NCBI GenBank assembly: GCA_035530375.1 | Contig: DATKUY010000057.1 | Location: 62,001-126,000, forward strand | Length of the DNA stretch: 64,000 nucleotides | Direction: 5' to 3' | Origin: Sulfuricella sp035530375 | GTDB taxonomy: Bacteria > Pseudomonadota > Gammaproteobacteria > Burkholderiales > Sulfuricellaceae | Part shown: piece by piece, positions 32,231-41,193 of the stretch | How the letters are laid out: each line of letters starts with the position of its first letter | How positions within the stretch are numbered: position 1 is the first letter of the stretch | Notes under the pieces: model-generated | Seen by the model: the letters and a program-made list of their open reading frames with translations, nothing else | Databases searched by the model: none | What the model was told of the DNA's origin: nothing | Program-made: the position numbers and the translations under genes

Positions 32231-34411
32231 TCAGCGCAAGTTGAGGCTTTCTTTCAGAATCTTGGGGGTAACGAATATCAGCAGCTCGGATTTTTCATCC
32301 TGCTCGACTTTATTTCTAAAGAAGATGCCCAGTACCGGAATGTCGCCCAGTAGCGGAACCTTGGTCACGGTGTTGTTTTGCGTCTGGGTATAGATGCCGC
32401 CGATCACCACCGTACCCCCGTTTTCGACCAGCACTTGCGTGTCGATCTGCTTGGTCAGCAGCGGCGGCACGCCCGCAGTGACATGCTTGTAATCGGGTTC
32501 GTCGTTATTGATCTTCAAGTCCATGATGATGTTGTCGTCCGGCGTGATCTGCGGCTTCACTTTCAGGCTCAACACGGCTTTCTTGAAGGCAACGGAGGTG
32601 GCACCGCTGCTGCTCGCTTGCAGATAGGGGATCTCGGTGCCCTGTTCGATGGTTGCTTCGGTCTGGTCGGCGGTAAGCACGCGCGGGTTGGAAATGGTCT
32701 TGCCTTTTCCGTCCGCCTGCAAGGCGCTGAGTTCCAGATTCAGGAATTTGGTGGCCCCTGCCTTGAATAGCACCATGGAAAGAACACCCGGGGCAATGCC
32801 GCCGATGGTAGAGCCGGGCATGTTTATGTTCATGCCCTGACTGCTGAAGGTTGGAACAGTGGCGGATTGTCCGGTGTTATACCCGGGTGCCTCGAGTTGT
32901 CCGCCCAAAGCGATCCGGGCATCCGCGCTTCCCAAGGTGCCCAAGGAAGACCCTACGTCAGATCCTGTGCCATGATCCTGAAAGCCGAGCCTCGCGCCGA
33001 GGTTTTTGTTGAACGAATCGCTGGCGATTACGATCCGTGATTCGATCAAAACCTGTTTCACCGGCACGTCGATCTGGTTGATCAGCTTCCGGATATCTTC
33101 CAGCTTGCTTGCCGTATCCTGGATAAACAGGGTATTGGTTCGCGGGTCAATCACCACGCTGCCGCGCTTGGAAAGAATTTGCTGGGTTTTGTCGGAGAGA
33201 ATCGTCTTGACGTCAGCCGCTTTCTGGTACTTCATCTGGAAGCTTTCGGTCCGCACGGGCGACAGATCCAGGATTTGCTGGCTGGCTTCCAGCTCCAGCT
33301 TTTCCTTGGTGGCCAGTTCGTCCGAAGGGGCAATCCAGATGACGTTGCCGGACTTGCGCATGCTCAGACCCTTGGCGTGAAGGATGATGTCCAGAGCCTG
33401 ATCCCAGGGCACGTCCTTCAGGCGCAGGGTTAAGTTGCCGCTGACCGAGTCGCTGTAGATGATGTTCAGGCCGGTAAATTCGGCCAGTACTTCCAGCACC
33501 GCCCGCACTTCTATGTTCTGGAAGTTAAGCGAGAGCTTGTCGCCGACATAGCCGGTTTTCGATCCCTGCACGAGCTTGGTCGGGTCCTCGATAATTGGCC
33601 GGACATCGAGAATGAACTGGCGGTCGGTCTGGTAGGCCGAATGTTCCCACATGCCCTTGGGTTCGATCACCATGCGGGTGTTGTTGCCGTGGCTGAATGT
33701 GCTGACCGTTTGCACCGGCGTACCGAAATCAATGACGTCGAGCCTGCGCTCCAGATTGCGGGGGAGGGTGGTGTTGATGAATTCCACCACAATGGTTTTG
33801 CCCTCGGTACGAATATCGATGCCGGTATTGGTGTCGGAAAGATCGACCACGATTCGGCCTTCTCCATTCTTGCCCCGGCGGAAATCGACATCCTGCAACG
33901 CATGTTTTTGCGCGCCGGGGACGGCCTCCGCAAACTGCGCGCCCACGTTCGACGTTACGCCGGTTGTTTCCGCGCCCTGCAGGGTGATCTGCAGGGTGTT
34001 TCCCTCGATTTTTGTTTCATAGCCGGCGGGTTTGGACAGGTTGATCACCAGCCGGGTGCGTTTGCCAGACTGGACGATATTAATGCTGCGCAGTACGCCT
34101 TCGCCGATGCCGATGCTGTTCTTTCCCAGCGTATTGGCGGTGTCCGGGAGATCCAGCGCGATTCGCGGCGGGTTGTTGATGGCAAACCCGGCCGGCGGGT
34201 TTTTCAAGGCCTGTTTCAATTTCAGGGTTATCAGAATCTTGCCGCTTTGCAGGGTGGTGTGATCCAGGCTTTCGATGCTGTTCTGGGGTGCCTGGACTGC
34301 CTCCGGGCCGGCGCCGGATGGCTCGACGGCTGCGTAACTGTGGGCCAGGAACAGGGTGGCCAGGCAGGCGGCCTGGATGAAACGGGCGATAGCTTTATTG
34401 ATGATATTCAT
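32231..34411 (-). CDS. pilQ: Type IV pilus secretin PilQ
   Basis: A 726-residue outer-membrane secretin through which the type IV pilus passes. A signal peptide (about 1-28) precedes two AMIN domains that bind peptidoglycan (about 45-150 and 175-280), an STN/N0 domain (LNFQNIEVRAVLEVLAEFTG), an N1 domain and the C-terminal secretin channel (VPLLGDIPVLGIFFRNK is the secretin signature). It is the last pilus gene of pilMNOPQ, starting 9 bp after pilP. Confidence 0.97.
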   Translation of the reverse strand: MNIINKAIARFIQAACLATLFLAHSYAAVEPSGAGPEAVQAPQNSIESLDHTTLQSGKILITLKLKQALKNPPAGFAINNPPRIALDLPDTANTLGKNSIGIGEGVLRSINIVQSGKRTRLVINLSKPAGYETKIEGNTLQITLQGAETTGVTSNVGAQFAEAVPGAQKHALQDVDFRRGKNGEGRIVVDLSDTNTGIDIRTEGKTIVVEFINTTLPRNLERRLDVIDFGTPVQTVSTFSHGNNTRMVIEPKGMWEHSAYQTDRQFILDVRPIIEDPTKLVQGSKTGYVGDKLSLNFQNIEVRAVLEVLAEFTGLNIIYSDSVSGNLTLRLKDVPWDQALDIILHAKGLSMRKSGNVIWIAPSDELATKEKLELEASQQILDLSPVRTESFQMKYQKAADVKTILSDKTQQILSKRGSVVIDPRTNTLFIQDTASKLEDIRKLINQIDVPVKQVLIESRIVIASDSFNKNLGARLGFQDHGTGSDVGSSLGTLGSADARIALGGQLEAPGYNTGQSATVPTFSSQGMNINMPGSTIGGIAPGVLSMVLFKAGATKFLNLELSALQADGKGKTISNPRVLTADQTEATIEQGTEIPYLQASSSGATSVAFKKAVLSLKVKPQITPDDNIIMDLKINNDEPDYKHVTAGVPPLLTKQIDTQVLVENGGTVVIGGIYTQTQNNTVTKVPLLGDIPVLGIFFRNKVEQDEKSELLIFVTPKILKESLNLR

Positions 34412-34419
34412 GGCGACCT

Positions 34420-34944
34420 CTATTTCTGCTTTTGATCTGGTGCGTCGGCCAGATTAATGCTGGTATTTCGTTCGATCCAGTTCCCGGTGCTGTCCTGAAC
34501 AACTTCCGTCATGACAATTTCGTTTTCTGTAATTTTGGTGATCATGCCGAAATTCTGGCCCATATAGTTGCCCACCTTGACCCGATACAGGCCGCCATCC
34601 GAGGTTTTCACCAGGCCGTAGATGATTTTGTGTTGTTGCAGGGTGCCCACCATTTTCAGGTTTTCCAGCGGGAATTCCTCCAGCTTTTCCTTGTTGCGGG
34701 TAAGGTCGGGCTGCAACCCGCCGCCTTTGCCCGGCAACAGTTTGCGCGGCTTGAAGGGGTCGGGCAGGTCGAAGGCATCATAAGTGAAAGATTCATAGGG
34801 CTTGATTTCAGGCAAAGGCTCGATCTTGCCGCGCAACCCCTCGCCGGACGCGCCGGTGAGTTGCTTCAGGTCGTCCATGCCGTCTCCGCCACAGGCCGTG
34901 AGGCCGAGGCTGATTATGATCAGGAGAAGATAGGAGGACCTCAC
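34420..34944 (-). CDS. pilP: Type IV pilus assembly lipoprotein PilP
   Basis: A 174-residue inner-membrane lipoprotein (lipobox LTAC, Cys18) that links the PilMNO platform to PilQ. The middle contains the PilP-type segment DAFDLPDPFKPRKLLP and the C-terminal beta domain (LENLKMVGTLQQHKIIYGLV; YRVKVGNYMGQNFGMI). The start codon is GTG and overlaps the pilO stop by 4 bp. Confidence 0.95.
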   Translation of the reverse strand: MRSSYLLLIIISLGLTACGGDGMDDLKQLTGASGEGLRGKIEPLPEIKPYESFTYDAFDLPDPFKPRKLLPGKGGGLQPDLTRNKEKLEEFPLENLKMVGTLQQHKIIYGLVKTSDGGLYRVKVGNYMGQNFGMITKITENEIVMTEVVQDSTGNWIERNTSINLADAPDQKQK

Positions 34945-35585
34945 TTTTTGGCCTCTTTGCCTTGGCTTTTTGCGGATTTTTTCTGTGCAGCTTTCTGCGC
35001 GGCGAACTCTTCTTCGTCAAGATAGCGATAGGTTTTTGCTGTTGCGCTCATGGTCAGCGCATGGGCGCTGGGCGTGATATTGATGTCGCTGAGAGTGACG
35101 ATGCGCGGCAAACGGGAGATATCGCTGGTGAAGGCGCCCAGATCATGGTAATTGCCGGTGACGCGAACGGCGATGGGCCGCTCGGCATAAAACTCGGACA
35201 AAATTTCCTTTTCGGCCGGTTTGAACAGTTCGAATTCCAGCCCTCGCCCGAGTCCGGCTTGATTGATGTCAGTCAGGAGCGCGTCCATTTCTGCCTTGTT
35301 GGGGAGCTGCTTGATCAGCGCGCCGAACGCCAGCTCAAGATCCTTGAGTTGTCTGCGGTAAGCATCCAGGTTGACCGCTTGTTTCTTTTTCGTGAGGAAG
35401 GAGTCGCGCAACTGGGCTTCTTTTTGTTTTGCGGCATCGAGCTCGGATAGCTGGTTTTGCCAGTCGAACCAGTAGCCGGCAAAAAGAATGAGCACGAACA
35501 ACACACACAGCGCGACGGCCTTCGGAACGTCCGGCCAGTTGCTGAAATCCTTCGGATTGAGCTTCCTGAAATCATCCAGATTCAT
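34941..35585 (-). CDS. pilO: Type IV pilus inner-membrane platform protein PilO
   Basis: A 214-residue bitopic protein with a single transmembrane helix (about 24-42, AVALCVLFVLILFAGYWF), a coiled-coil stretch (ELDAAKQKEAQLRDSFLTKK) and a ferredoxin-like periplasmic domain. It pairs with PilN to align the pilus machine. The C-terminus is a Lys/Ala-rich tail. It overlaps pilN and pilP by 4 bp each, showing translational coupling. Confidence 0.95.
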   Translation of the reverse strand: MNLDDFRKLNPKDFSNWPDVPKAVALCVLFVLILFAGYWFDWQNQLSELDAAKQKEAQLRDSFLTKKKQAVNLDAYRRQLKDLELAFGALIKQLPNKAEMDALLTDINQAGLGRGLEFELFKPAEKEILSEFYAERPIAVRVTGNYHDLGAFTSDISRLPRIVTLSDINITPSAHALTMSATAKTYRYLDEEEFAAQKAAQKKSAKSQGKEAKK

Positions 35586-36190
35586 GATGTTTTGTCCCTG
35601 GATTTGGCGCCACTTTTTTCCGCGCCTTTTCCTTTGTCGTCCGCCGACATGGGCGGCGTGAGTTTTATATTCAAGGAAAATTCGTTGACCCGCAGATTAT
35701 TTACCGTGGCAGCCTTGACCTCAATCAGATTGGGAGATTGCAGCCAGGGGGAAGATTCCAGATTGCGCATCAGAGTGGCCACCCGCGCATTGGATTGTGC
35801 ATACCCTTGCAGGTTGATGTCGGAGCCGGTCTGTTTAATTGCCTTGAGGTACACGCCGTCCGGCAGGCGGCGCACAAGCTGGTCAAGCAGGTGAACGACT
35901 GCGGCGCGATTGCTCTGCAGGGTTTCCACCACCTGCTTGCGAGCCAGCATGGCCTGCGTTTTTTCCTTGAGTATTTTGATTTCCGCGATCTGACCGTCGA
36001 GTTTTTTGATTTCCGCTTCCATGTATTGGTTGCGTGCCCCCTGATTTTCTATCCGGGTGCCAAGAACGGCATGAACCATGACTACGGCGAGCAGGCCCAG
36101 CGCCGAAACGGCGCCAGCCAGAAAAGCAGCCTGGCGCTGGCGCGCCACGCGCTTCTGTTCGCGGTGGGGCAACAGGTTGATACGGATCAT
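35582..36190 (-). CDS. pilN: Type IV pilus inner-membrane platform protein PilN
   Basis: A 202-residue protein beginning MIRINLLPHREQKR, the conserved N-terminal motif that docks into PilM. One transmembrane helix (about 22-45) is followed by a coiled coil and periplasmic domain. The ATG at 36190 is chosen because it restores this motif and overlaps the pilM stop by 4 bp; a longer open frame upstream is non-homologous sequence within pilM. Confidence 0.95.
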   Translation of the reverse strand: MIRINLLPHREQKRVARQRQAAFLAGAVSALGLLAVVMVHAVLGTRIENQGARNQYMEAEIKKLDGQIAEIKILKEKTQAMLARKQVVETLQSNRAAVVHLLDQLVRRLPDGVYLKAIKQTGSDINLQGYAQSNARVATLMRNLESSPWLQSPNLIEVKAATVNNLRVNEFSLNIKLTPPMSADDKGKGAEKSGAKSRDKTS

Positions 36191-37278
36191 GGATCGAACC
36201 TCCGCACGGCGAGTCCGCAGGCTGTCAATAGTATCGGCGCATCCTGCGCCAGTTGGCGGGGTTTGATGCGCGAAGAGACTGCCATGCCGGCGAAGGGATT
36301 GGCGATGGAGGTGCGGATTTGGGTGCGTTGGGAGATGGCTTCTTCTGCGCCCGGAATCATGGCACATCCACCCGCCAGCAGAATTTGATCAACCCGGTTG
36401 AACTGGGTGGAGGAAAAGAAAAACTGCAATGCTCGCGTCACTTCCAGTGCGAGCGTATCCAAAAAGGGCTGCAATACTTCCGACTGGTAATTTTCCGGCA
36501 GGCCGCCGTTGCGTTTCGCAATTTCCGCTTCTTCCACCGACAGGCCATAACGGCGCTGGATTTCCTGGGTTAGCTGGTTTCCGCCGAAAGTTTGTTCGCG
36601 CATGTAAACCGATTGGTTGTTGAGCAGCACGTTGACATGCATCATGGTGGAGCCGATATCGACGATGGCGATGGTCAGGTCTTTCCCGGCGTTGGGGAGT
36701 TGCGGGGCGATCAGTTCATAGGCGGACTGGGTGGCGAAAGACTCGACATCCATGACCAGGGCTTTCAGCCCGGCCGACTCAACGGCTGCAACCCGGTCTT
36801 CGACTTTTTCCTTGCGCGACGCAGCGATCAGGACCTCAACTTCCCCCTCGGCATTCGGAGCGGCCCCGAGTACCTGAAAGTCCAGATTAACCTCGTCCAG
36901 GGCAAAGGGAATATACTGGTTGGCCTCGCCTTCGACCTGGAGCTCCAGCTCGTTTTCTTCAAGTCCGGCCGGCACGACAATTTTTTTGGTGATCACGGCT
37001 GCCGCCGGCAGGGCCAGGGCGACATTCTTGGTGTGCGTTCCCATCTGGCGCCATGCGCGCTTGATGGCTTCCACAACCGTTTCGAGATTTGTGATGTTGC
37101 CGTCTGTAACCGCATCCTTTGCCAAGGGCTCGATGGTGTAGCGCTCAATGCGGTACAACCCTTTGCCGCCGTCGCTGAGCTCGACCATTTTAATGGACGA
37201 AGTGCTGATGTCCACGCCGATAAGCGGCGGGGACTTGGCTTGCAGGAAATCGAGATTCAAATTGAAGTCGAACTGCAC
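36187..37278 (-). CDS. pilM: Type IV pilus actin-like protein PilM
   Basis: A 363-residue cytoplasmic, FtsA/actin-like ATPase that binds the N-terminus of PilN. Nucleotide-binding segments include LIGVDISTSSIKMVELS, LTIAIVDIGSTMMHVNVLL and ILLAGGCAMIPG. The start is GTG at 37278 with AAGGAAA upstream. It is the promoter-proximal gene of pilMNOPQ-aroKB and is divergent from the PBP1A gene, a common proteobacterial arrangement. Confidence 0.96.
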   Translation of the reverse strand: MQFDFNLNLDFLQAKSPPLIGVDISTSSIKMVELSDGGKGLYRIERYTIEPLAKDAVTDGNITNLETVVEAIKRAWRQMGTHTKNVALALPAAAVITKKIVVPAGLEENELELQVEGEANQYIPFALDEVNLDFQVLGAAPNAEGEVEVLIAASRKEKVEDRVAAVESAGLKALVMDVESFATQSAYELIAPQLPNAGKDLTIAIVDIGSTMMHVNVLLNNQSVYMREQTFGGNQLTQEIQRRYGLSVEEAEIAKRNGGLPENYQSEVLQPFLDTLALEVTRALQFFFSSTQFNRVDQILLAGGCAMIPGAEEAISQRTQIRTSIANPFAGMAVSSRIKPRQLAQDAPILLTACGLAVRRFDP

Positions 37279-37320
37279 GAGTTTCCTTTTCGATATTGCC
37301 CGGTTATGGGCACTACACTA

Positions 37321-37350
37321 TGTATAATTTACATTAAATGCTAGCAACAA
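37321..37350 (-). promoter_or_regulatory. Probable promoter of the pilMNOPQ operon
   Basis: On the minus strand TTGTTG (37350-37345) and TATACA (37326-37321) are spaced by 18 bp, about 43 bp upstream of the pilM start. It is a plausible sigma-70 promoter by consensus only. Confidence 0.45.
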
Positions 37351-37384
37351 GTACTGACCGTGTAAAGTATTTTTTTGGCATTCC

Positions 37385-37413
37385 TTTCTTGCCGGGCGAA
37401 GAACGCATATAAT
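37385..37413 (+). promoter_or_regulatory. Probable promoter of the PBP1A gene
   Basis: A consensus -10 TATAAT (37408-37413) lies 56 bp upstream of the ATG, with a weak -35 (TTTCTT, 37385-37390) at 17-bp spacing. Confidence 0.5.
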
Positions 37414-37469
37414 CTCCGTCAATTGGCTAATACGTTAACATTAATTGTTTGGATGCAGGGAATAGTTTA

Positions 37470-39803
37470 ATGACCGCTCGTTGGTGGCGATACCCGTTGT
37501 TGATGCTTTTGGTACTGGGTTTTGTTGGCTGTGCCGCAGTGATGCTGGCGGGAATCCTGGCCTATCCCAATCTTCCCTCGTTGGATGCGCTGACCGATTA
37601 TCGGCCAAAAATCCCCTTGCGTATTTATACCGCAGAGGGGGCGCTGATCGGCGAGTTCGGCGAGGAGCGGCGCGCCCTGGTAAAAATCGATGCGGTTCCG
37701 AAGTTGATGCGTCAGGCGATACTGGCTGCCGAGGATGACCGTTTTTATCACCATGGCGGAGTCGACTACCTGGGTGTGGCGCGCGCCGCCTTGGCGAACC
37801 TGACCGCGGGCGGGGCGCGGGAAGGCGCCAGCACGATCACGATGCAGGTCGCGCGCAATTTTTTTCTGTCCAGTGAAAAAACGCTGACGCGCAAATTCAG
37901 TGAGGCATTGCTGGCGTTAAAAATCGAGCATTATCTGTCCAAGGATCAAATTTTCGAGCTTTATATCAATCAGATTTACCTTGGCCAGCGTGCTTACGGT
38001 TTTGCTGCCGCCGCCCAGACTTATTTCGGTCGCCCACTCGATCAATTGAGCCTGGCGGAGATGGCGATGCTGGCCGGGCTGCCCAAGGCACCGTCCCGCT
38101 ACAATCCGGTGATCAACCCGAAGCGGGCGAAGCTCCGGCAACAGTACGTCCTGCACCGGATGCATGAAATCAAATACATTACCGATTCGGAATACCAGGC
38201 GGCCTTGGCGCAACCGCTGGTGGTAAAGCATGACGTTCAGAATTCGGAGGTCAATGCGGATTTTGTGGCGGAAATGGTCCGGCAGGCAATGTTCGAGCGT
38301 TACCATGAAGCGATATATAGCAGTGGCATGAAAGTCTACACCACGCTCCACAAGGCGGATCAGGAAGCGGCCAACCTGGCGCTGCATCAGGGCGTTCTTG
38401 ATTATGACCGGCGTCATGGCTATCGTGGGCCGGAGGGTTTTGTCGATCTGCCCGCAAGCGCGCCAAATCTTGACGAGTTGCTGGAGGATGCCGTTGCGGA
38501 ACTGGAAGAAAGTAATGGTTTGGTGCCCGCAGTCGTATTGGCGGCTGGCCCCAAACAGGTCCGGTGCTATCTCAAGGGGGGCGAAACCATCAAGATCGGC
38601 GGCGATGGCTTGAGGTTTGCGCAAAAAGCCCTGAGCGAGAATGCCAGCCCGAAAACCCGGCTGCGGCGGGGCGCGCTCATTCGCGTCCAGAAGGACGACA
38701 AGACGGGGTGGCAGATTTTGCAGTTGCCACAAGTCGAGGCGGCGCTGGTCTCCGTAGTGCCACAGGACGGTGCGATCCGCGCGCTGGTCGGCGGATTCGA
38801 TTTTAACCGCAGTAAATTCAACCACGTCACGCAGGCATGGCGGCAGCCGGGCTCGAGCTTCAAGCCATTCATCTATTCGGCAGCGCTGGAAAAAGGCTTT
38901 ACCGCCGCAACCGTGGTTAATGACGCCCCGATTGTTGTCGATGCGGCGCAAACCGGCGGACAGATCTGGGAGCCGAAAAATTACGAGGGCGACTACTCCG
39001 GTCCGATCCGGTTGCGCACGGCCCTGACCAAGTCCAAAAACCTGGTTTCCATCCGCGTCCTGCAGGCCATCGGCCCGTCGTACGCACAGGATTACATTAC
39101 CCGGTTCGGGTTTTCTCCCGAACAGCACCCGCCTTATCTCACCATGGCGCTGGGTGCTGGATCGGCTACGCCGATGCAAATGGCGGAGGCCTACTCCGTA
39201 TTCGCCAATGGGGGCTATCGCCCGCAGCCGTATTTGATCGACCGGATTGTGGATGCACGCGGCACCCTGCTGGCGCGGGCCATGCCCAAGCGCGCTGGCG
39301 AGGACGCCCCGCGGGTGATCGATGCGCGCAATGCTTTTATCATGACCACCATCATGCGCGATGTAATACGGTTCGGCACGGGCGCGCGCGCCATGCAATT
39401 GAAACGCCAGGATCTTGCCGGGAAGACCGGCACTACCAATGACCAGGTGGATGCCTGGTTCGCCGGGTTCAACGCGAAGCTGGTGGCTATTGCCTGGATC
39501 GGCTTCGATCAGCCACGCACTCTAGGAGGGGCCGAAACCGGCGCACAGGCGGCATTGCCGATCTGGATGTCTTATATGGGCAAGGTGCTGAATGGCGTGC
39601 CGGAAGAGGACCTGGTGGTGCCTGATGGCGTGGTAACGGTCAAGATCAATCCGCAAACCGGGCGCCGGGTTGCCGATGGGGCGGAGAGTATTCCCGAATA
39701 TTTTTACCAGGAAAATATCCCGACCGAGCAGTCCGGTGCCGGCGAAAGTCTCTTTGGCGGCGGCGGCAAATCTGCGGAAGAGGTCAAGGACCAGTTATTC
39801 TGA
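37470..39803 (+). CDS. mrcA: Penicillin-binding protein 1A, bifunctional
   Basis: A 777-residue class A PBP that polymerises and cross-links peptidoglycan. An N-terminal transmembrane anchor precedes the GT51 glycosyltransferase domain (EDDRFYHHGGVDY near residue 88; GASTITMQVARNFFL). The transpeptidase domain has SxxK in PGSSFKPF (near 460), SKN in LTKSKNLVS and KTG in AGKTGTTND (near 650). An OB-like insertion lies between them. ATG 37470 is preferred over TTG 37449 because AGGGA sits 8 nt upstream. It is divergent from pilM. Confidence 0.96.
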   Translation: MTARWWRYPLLMLLVLGFVGCAAVMLAGILAYPNLPSLDALTDYRPKIPLRIYTAEGALIGEFGEERRALVKIDAVPKLMRQAILAAEDDRFYHHGGVDYLGVARAALANLTAGGAREGASTITMQVARNFFLSSEKTLTRKFSEALLALKIEHYLSKDQIFELYINQIYLGQRAYGFAAAAQTYFGRPLDQLSLAEMAMLAGLPKAPSRYNPVINPKRAKLRQQYVLHRMHEIKYITDSEYQAALAQPLVVKHDVQNSEVNADFVAEMVRQAMFERYHEAIYSSGMKVYTTLHKADQEAANLALHQGVLDYDRRHGYRGPEGFVDLPASAPNLDELLEDAVAELEESNGLVPAVVLAAGPKQVRCYLKGGETIKIGGDGLRFAQKALSENASPKTRLRRGALIRVQKDDKTGWQILQLPQVEAALVSVVPQDGAIRALVGGFDFNRSKFNHVTQAWRQPGSSFKPFIYSAALEKGFTAATVVNDAPIVVDAAQTGGQIWEPKNYEGDYSGPIRLRTALTKSKNLVSIRVLQAIGPSYAQDYITRFGFSPEQHPPYLTMALGAGSATPMQMAEAYSVFANGGYRPQPYLIDRIVDARGTLLARAMPKRAGEDAPRVIDARNAFIMTTIMRDVIRFGTGARAMQLKRQDLAGKTGTTNDQVDAWFAGFNAKLVAIAWIGFDQPRTLGGAETGAQAALPIWMSYMGKVLNGVPEEDLVVPDGVVTVKINPQTGRRVADGAESIPEYFYQENIPTEQSGAGESLFGGGGKSAEEVKDQLF

Positions 39804-39814
39804 AAGAAGCAATT

Positions 39815-39880
39815 TAGCCACAGATTACACGGATTATAAAAGCATTGTTTTATCTATGTTAATCCGTGTTCATCTGTGAA
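39815..39880. repeat. Inverted intergenic repeat, family A copy 2 (degenerate)
   Basis: The left arm TAGCCACAGATTACACGGAT and the right arm with AATCCGTGTTCATCTGTG are imperfect complements around an AT-rich loop. The sequence is clearly related to copies at 21948 and 48541. It lies between the convergent PBP1A and hemB genes, where it may also end transcription. Confidence 0.75.
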
Positions 39881-39913
39881 TAAAAGCAGTTTTCTGGTTT
39901 TAAAGCCGCTTCG

Positions 39914-40918
39914 TCAGATTTCCTTGAGCCACTTCGCGGCATCCAGCGCAAAGTAGGTCAGTATGCCGTCCGCGCCGGCGCGCTTGAATCCCAGCAATGC
40001 CTCCAGTACGCAAGCCCTTTCGTCAAGCCAGCCATTCTGGGCGGCGGCCTTGAGCATGGCATATTCTCCGCTGACCTGATAAACGTAGGTCGGCGCCAGG
40101 TAGGTGTCCTTGATGCGTCGAACAATGTCGAGATAGGGCATGCCGGGCTTGATCATGATCATGTCGGCCCCCTCGTCGAGGTCCAGCCCCACCTCCCACA
40201 GTGCTTCATCGCTATTGGCAGGGTCCATCTGGTAAGTATTTTTGTTGCCCTTGCCCAGATTGGCGGCGGAGCCGACCGCATCGCGGAAAGGACCGTAAAA
40301 ACTCGATGCGTACTTGGCTGAATAGGCCAGAATCCGGGTATGGATACGACCTTCGGTATCAAGGGCTTTGCGTATTGCGCCGATACGTCCATCCATCATG
40401 TCTGAGGGCGCGACGATATCGGCGCCGGCCTCCGCATGAGCCAACGCCTGTCGGGCAAGAACCGCGACCGTTTCGTCATTCAGCACGTAGCCATTACCAT
40501 CGATCAGACCATCCTGCCCATGGCTGGTGTAAGGGTCGAGCGCGATATCGGTGATGATGCCCAAGTCCGGGAAGTGCTGTTTCAGGGTGCGAACCACGCG
40601 CGGCACCAACCCGTCCGGGTTGTAGGCTTCGGCGGCATCCAGGCTCTTGAGAGGCAGGTCGATCACCGGGAAAATTGCCATGGCCGGAATGCCGAACTTG
40701 ACGCACTCTTCCGCCTGGAGAAGAAGTTTGTCCAGGGTTTGCCGTACCATCCCCGGCATGGAGGCAACCGTTTCGCAGCGACTGGCGCCATCCAGCACGA
40801 ATACCGGGTAGATAAGGTCGGATGGCGTCAGGTGGTTTTCGCGCATCAAGCGGCGGGAAAATTCATCGCGCCGCATGCGGCGCATCCGTTTGCGAGGATA
40901 TTGACTGGCGGGCGGCAT
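39914..40918 (-). CDS. hemB: Delta-aminolevulinic acid dehydratase (porphobilinogen synthase)
   Basis: A 334-residue haem enzyme condensing two 5-aminolevulinates to porphobilinogen. The metal-site segment is ALDPYTSHGQDG, the aspartate-rich Mg-type form rather than the cysteine-rich zinc form. Schiff-base lysine regions are AYSAKYASSFYGPFRDA and IMIKPGMPYLDI. The ATG at 40918 (MPPASQYPRKRMRRMRR) matches the usual Arg-rich N-terminus; an ATG 24 bp upstream is possible. The upstream region holds the small RNA candidate on the opposite strand. Confidence 0.96.
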   Translation of the reverse strand: MPPASQYPRKRMRRMRRDEFSRRLMRENHLTPSDLIYPVFVLDGASRCETVASMPGMVRQTLDKLLLQAEECVKFGIPAMAIFPVIDLPLKSLDAAEAYNPDGLVPRVVRTLKQHFPDLGIITDIALDPYTSHGQDGLIDGNGYVLNDETVAVLARQALAHAEAGADIVAPSDMMDGRIGAIRKALDTEGRIHTRILAYSAKYASSFYGPFRDAVGSAANLGKGNKNTYQMDPANSDEALWEVGLDLDEGADMIMIKPGMPYLDIVRRIKDTYLAPTYVYQVSGEYAMLKAAAQNGWLDERACVLEALLGFKRAGADGILTYFALDAAKWLKEI

Positions 40919-41030
40919 ATTACAGTCCTGTCGTGGCGGCATTCGCGAAGCGCGAGGGCGCTTGCACTCTGCCCGTGGTGCGAGTTTAGAGAGTGTTCAA
41001 AATTTTTTTAGAGCGGTTAGGAACTTTATT

Positions 41031-41161
41031 CAACCCCCCCTACTCTGAGTAAGTGGATGACCCTATCGTCCCCCGCGTTTCCTCCCTGAGCGGGTGCCTT
41101 AATCCCTATTAAGGCGTTTTGCCCCCCGGGTTTTACTCCCCTTTGCCCGGGGGTTTTTTTA
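41031..41161 (+). ncRNA. Candidate C-rich-loop small RNA between hemB and engB
   Basis: Both neighbours are on the minus strand, yet a plus-strand terminator (41123-41160) ends this region, so an independent plus-strand transcript is implied. Upstream of it are a small tact/agta hairpin (41041-41051), a hairpin with 5-bp stem cccgc/gcggg and loop gtttcctccctga (41072-41094), and a perfect 8-bp stem gccttaat/attaaggc with loop ccct (41096-41115). All larger loops expose CCCU/CUCC-type anti-Shine-Dalgarno motifs, and a run of seven C occurs at 41034-41040. No clear ORF or convincing promoter was found. It resembles C-rich-loop proteobacterial sRNAs, possibly the betaproteobacterial toxic sRNA family, recalled but unchecked. 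Confidence 0.7.
41123..41160 (+). terminator. Rho-independent terminator of the small RNA candidate
   Basis: An 8-bp GC stem (cccccggg / cccggggg) with a 15-nt loop containing ctcccct is followed by seven T on the plus strand. On the minus strand no U-run would follow, so it does not serve engB. Confidence 0.85.
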
Positions 41162-41193
41162 TTTCGCAAGACTATCAACGCCGGTGCGCCGCG

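Noticed and set aside
37279..37469. Possible sigma-54 promoter for the pilus operon
   Set aside because: No GG-N10-GC element was found; the sigma-70-like site fits better.
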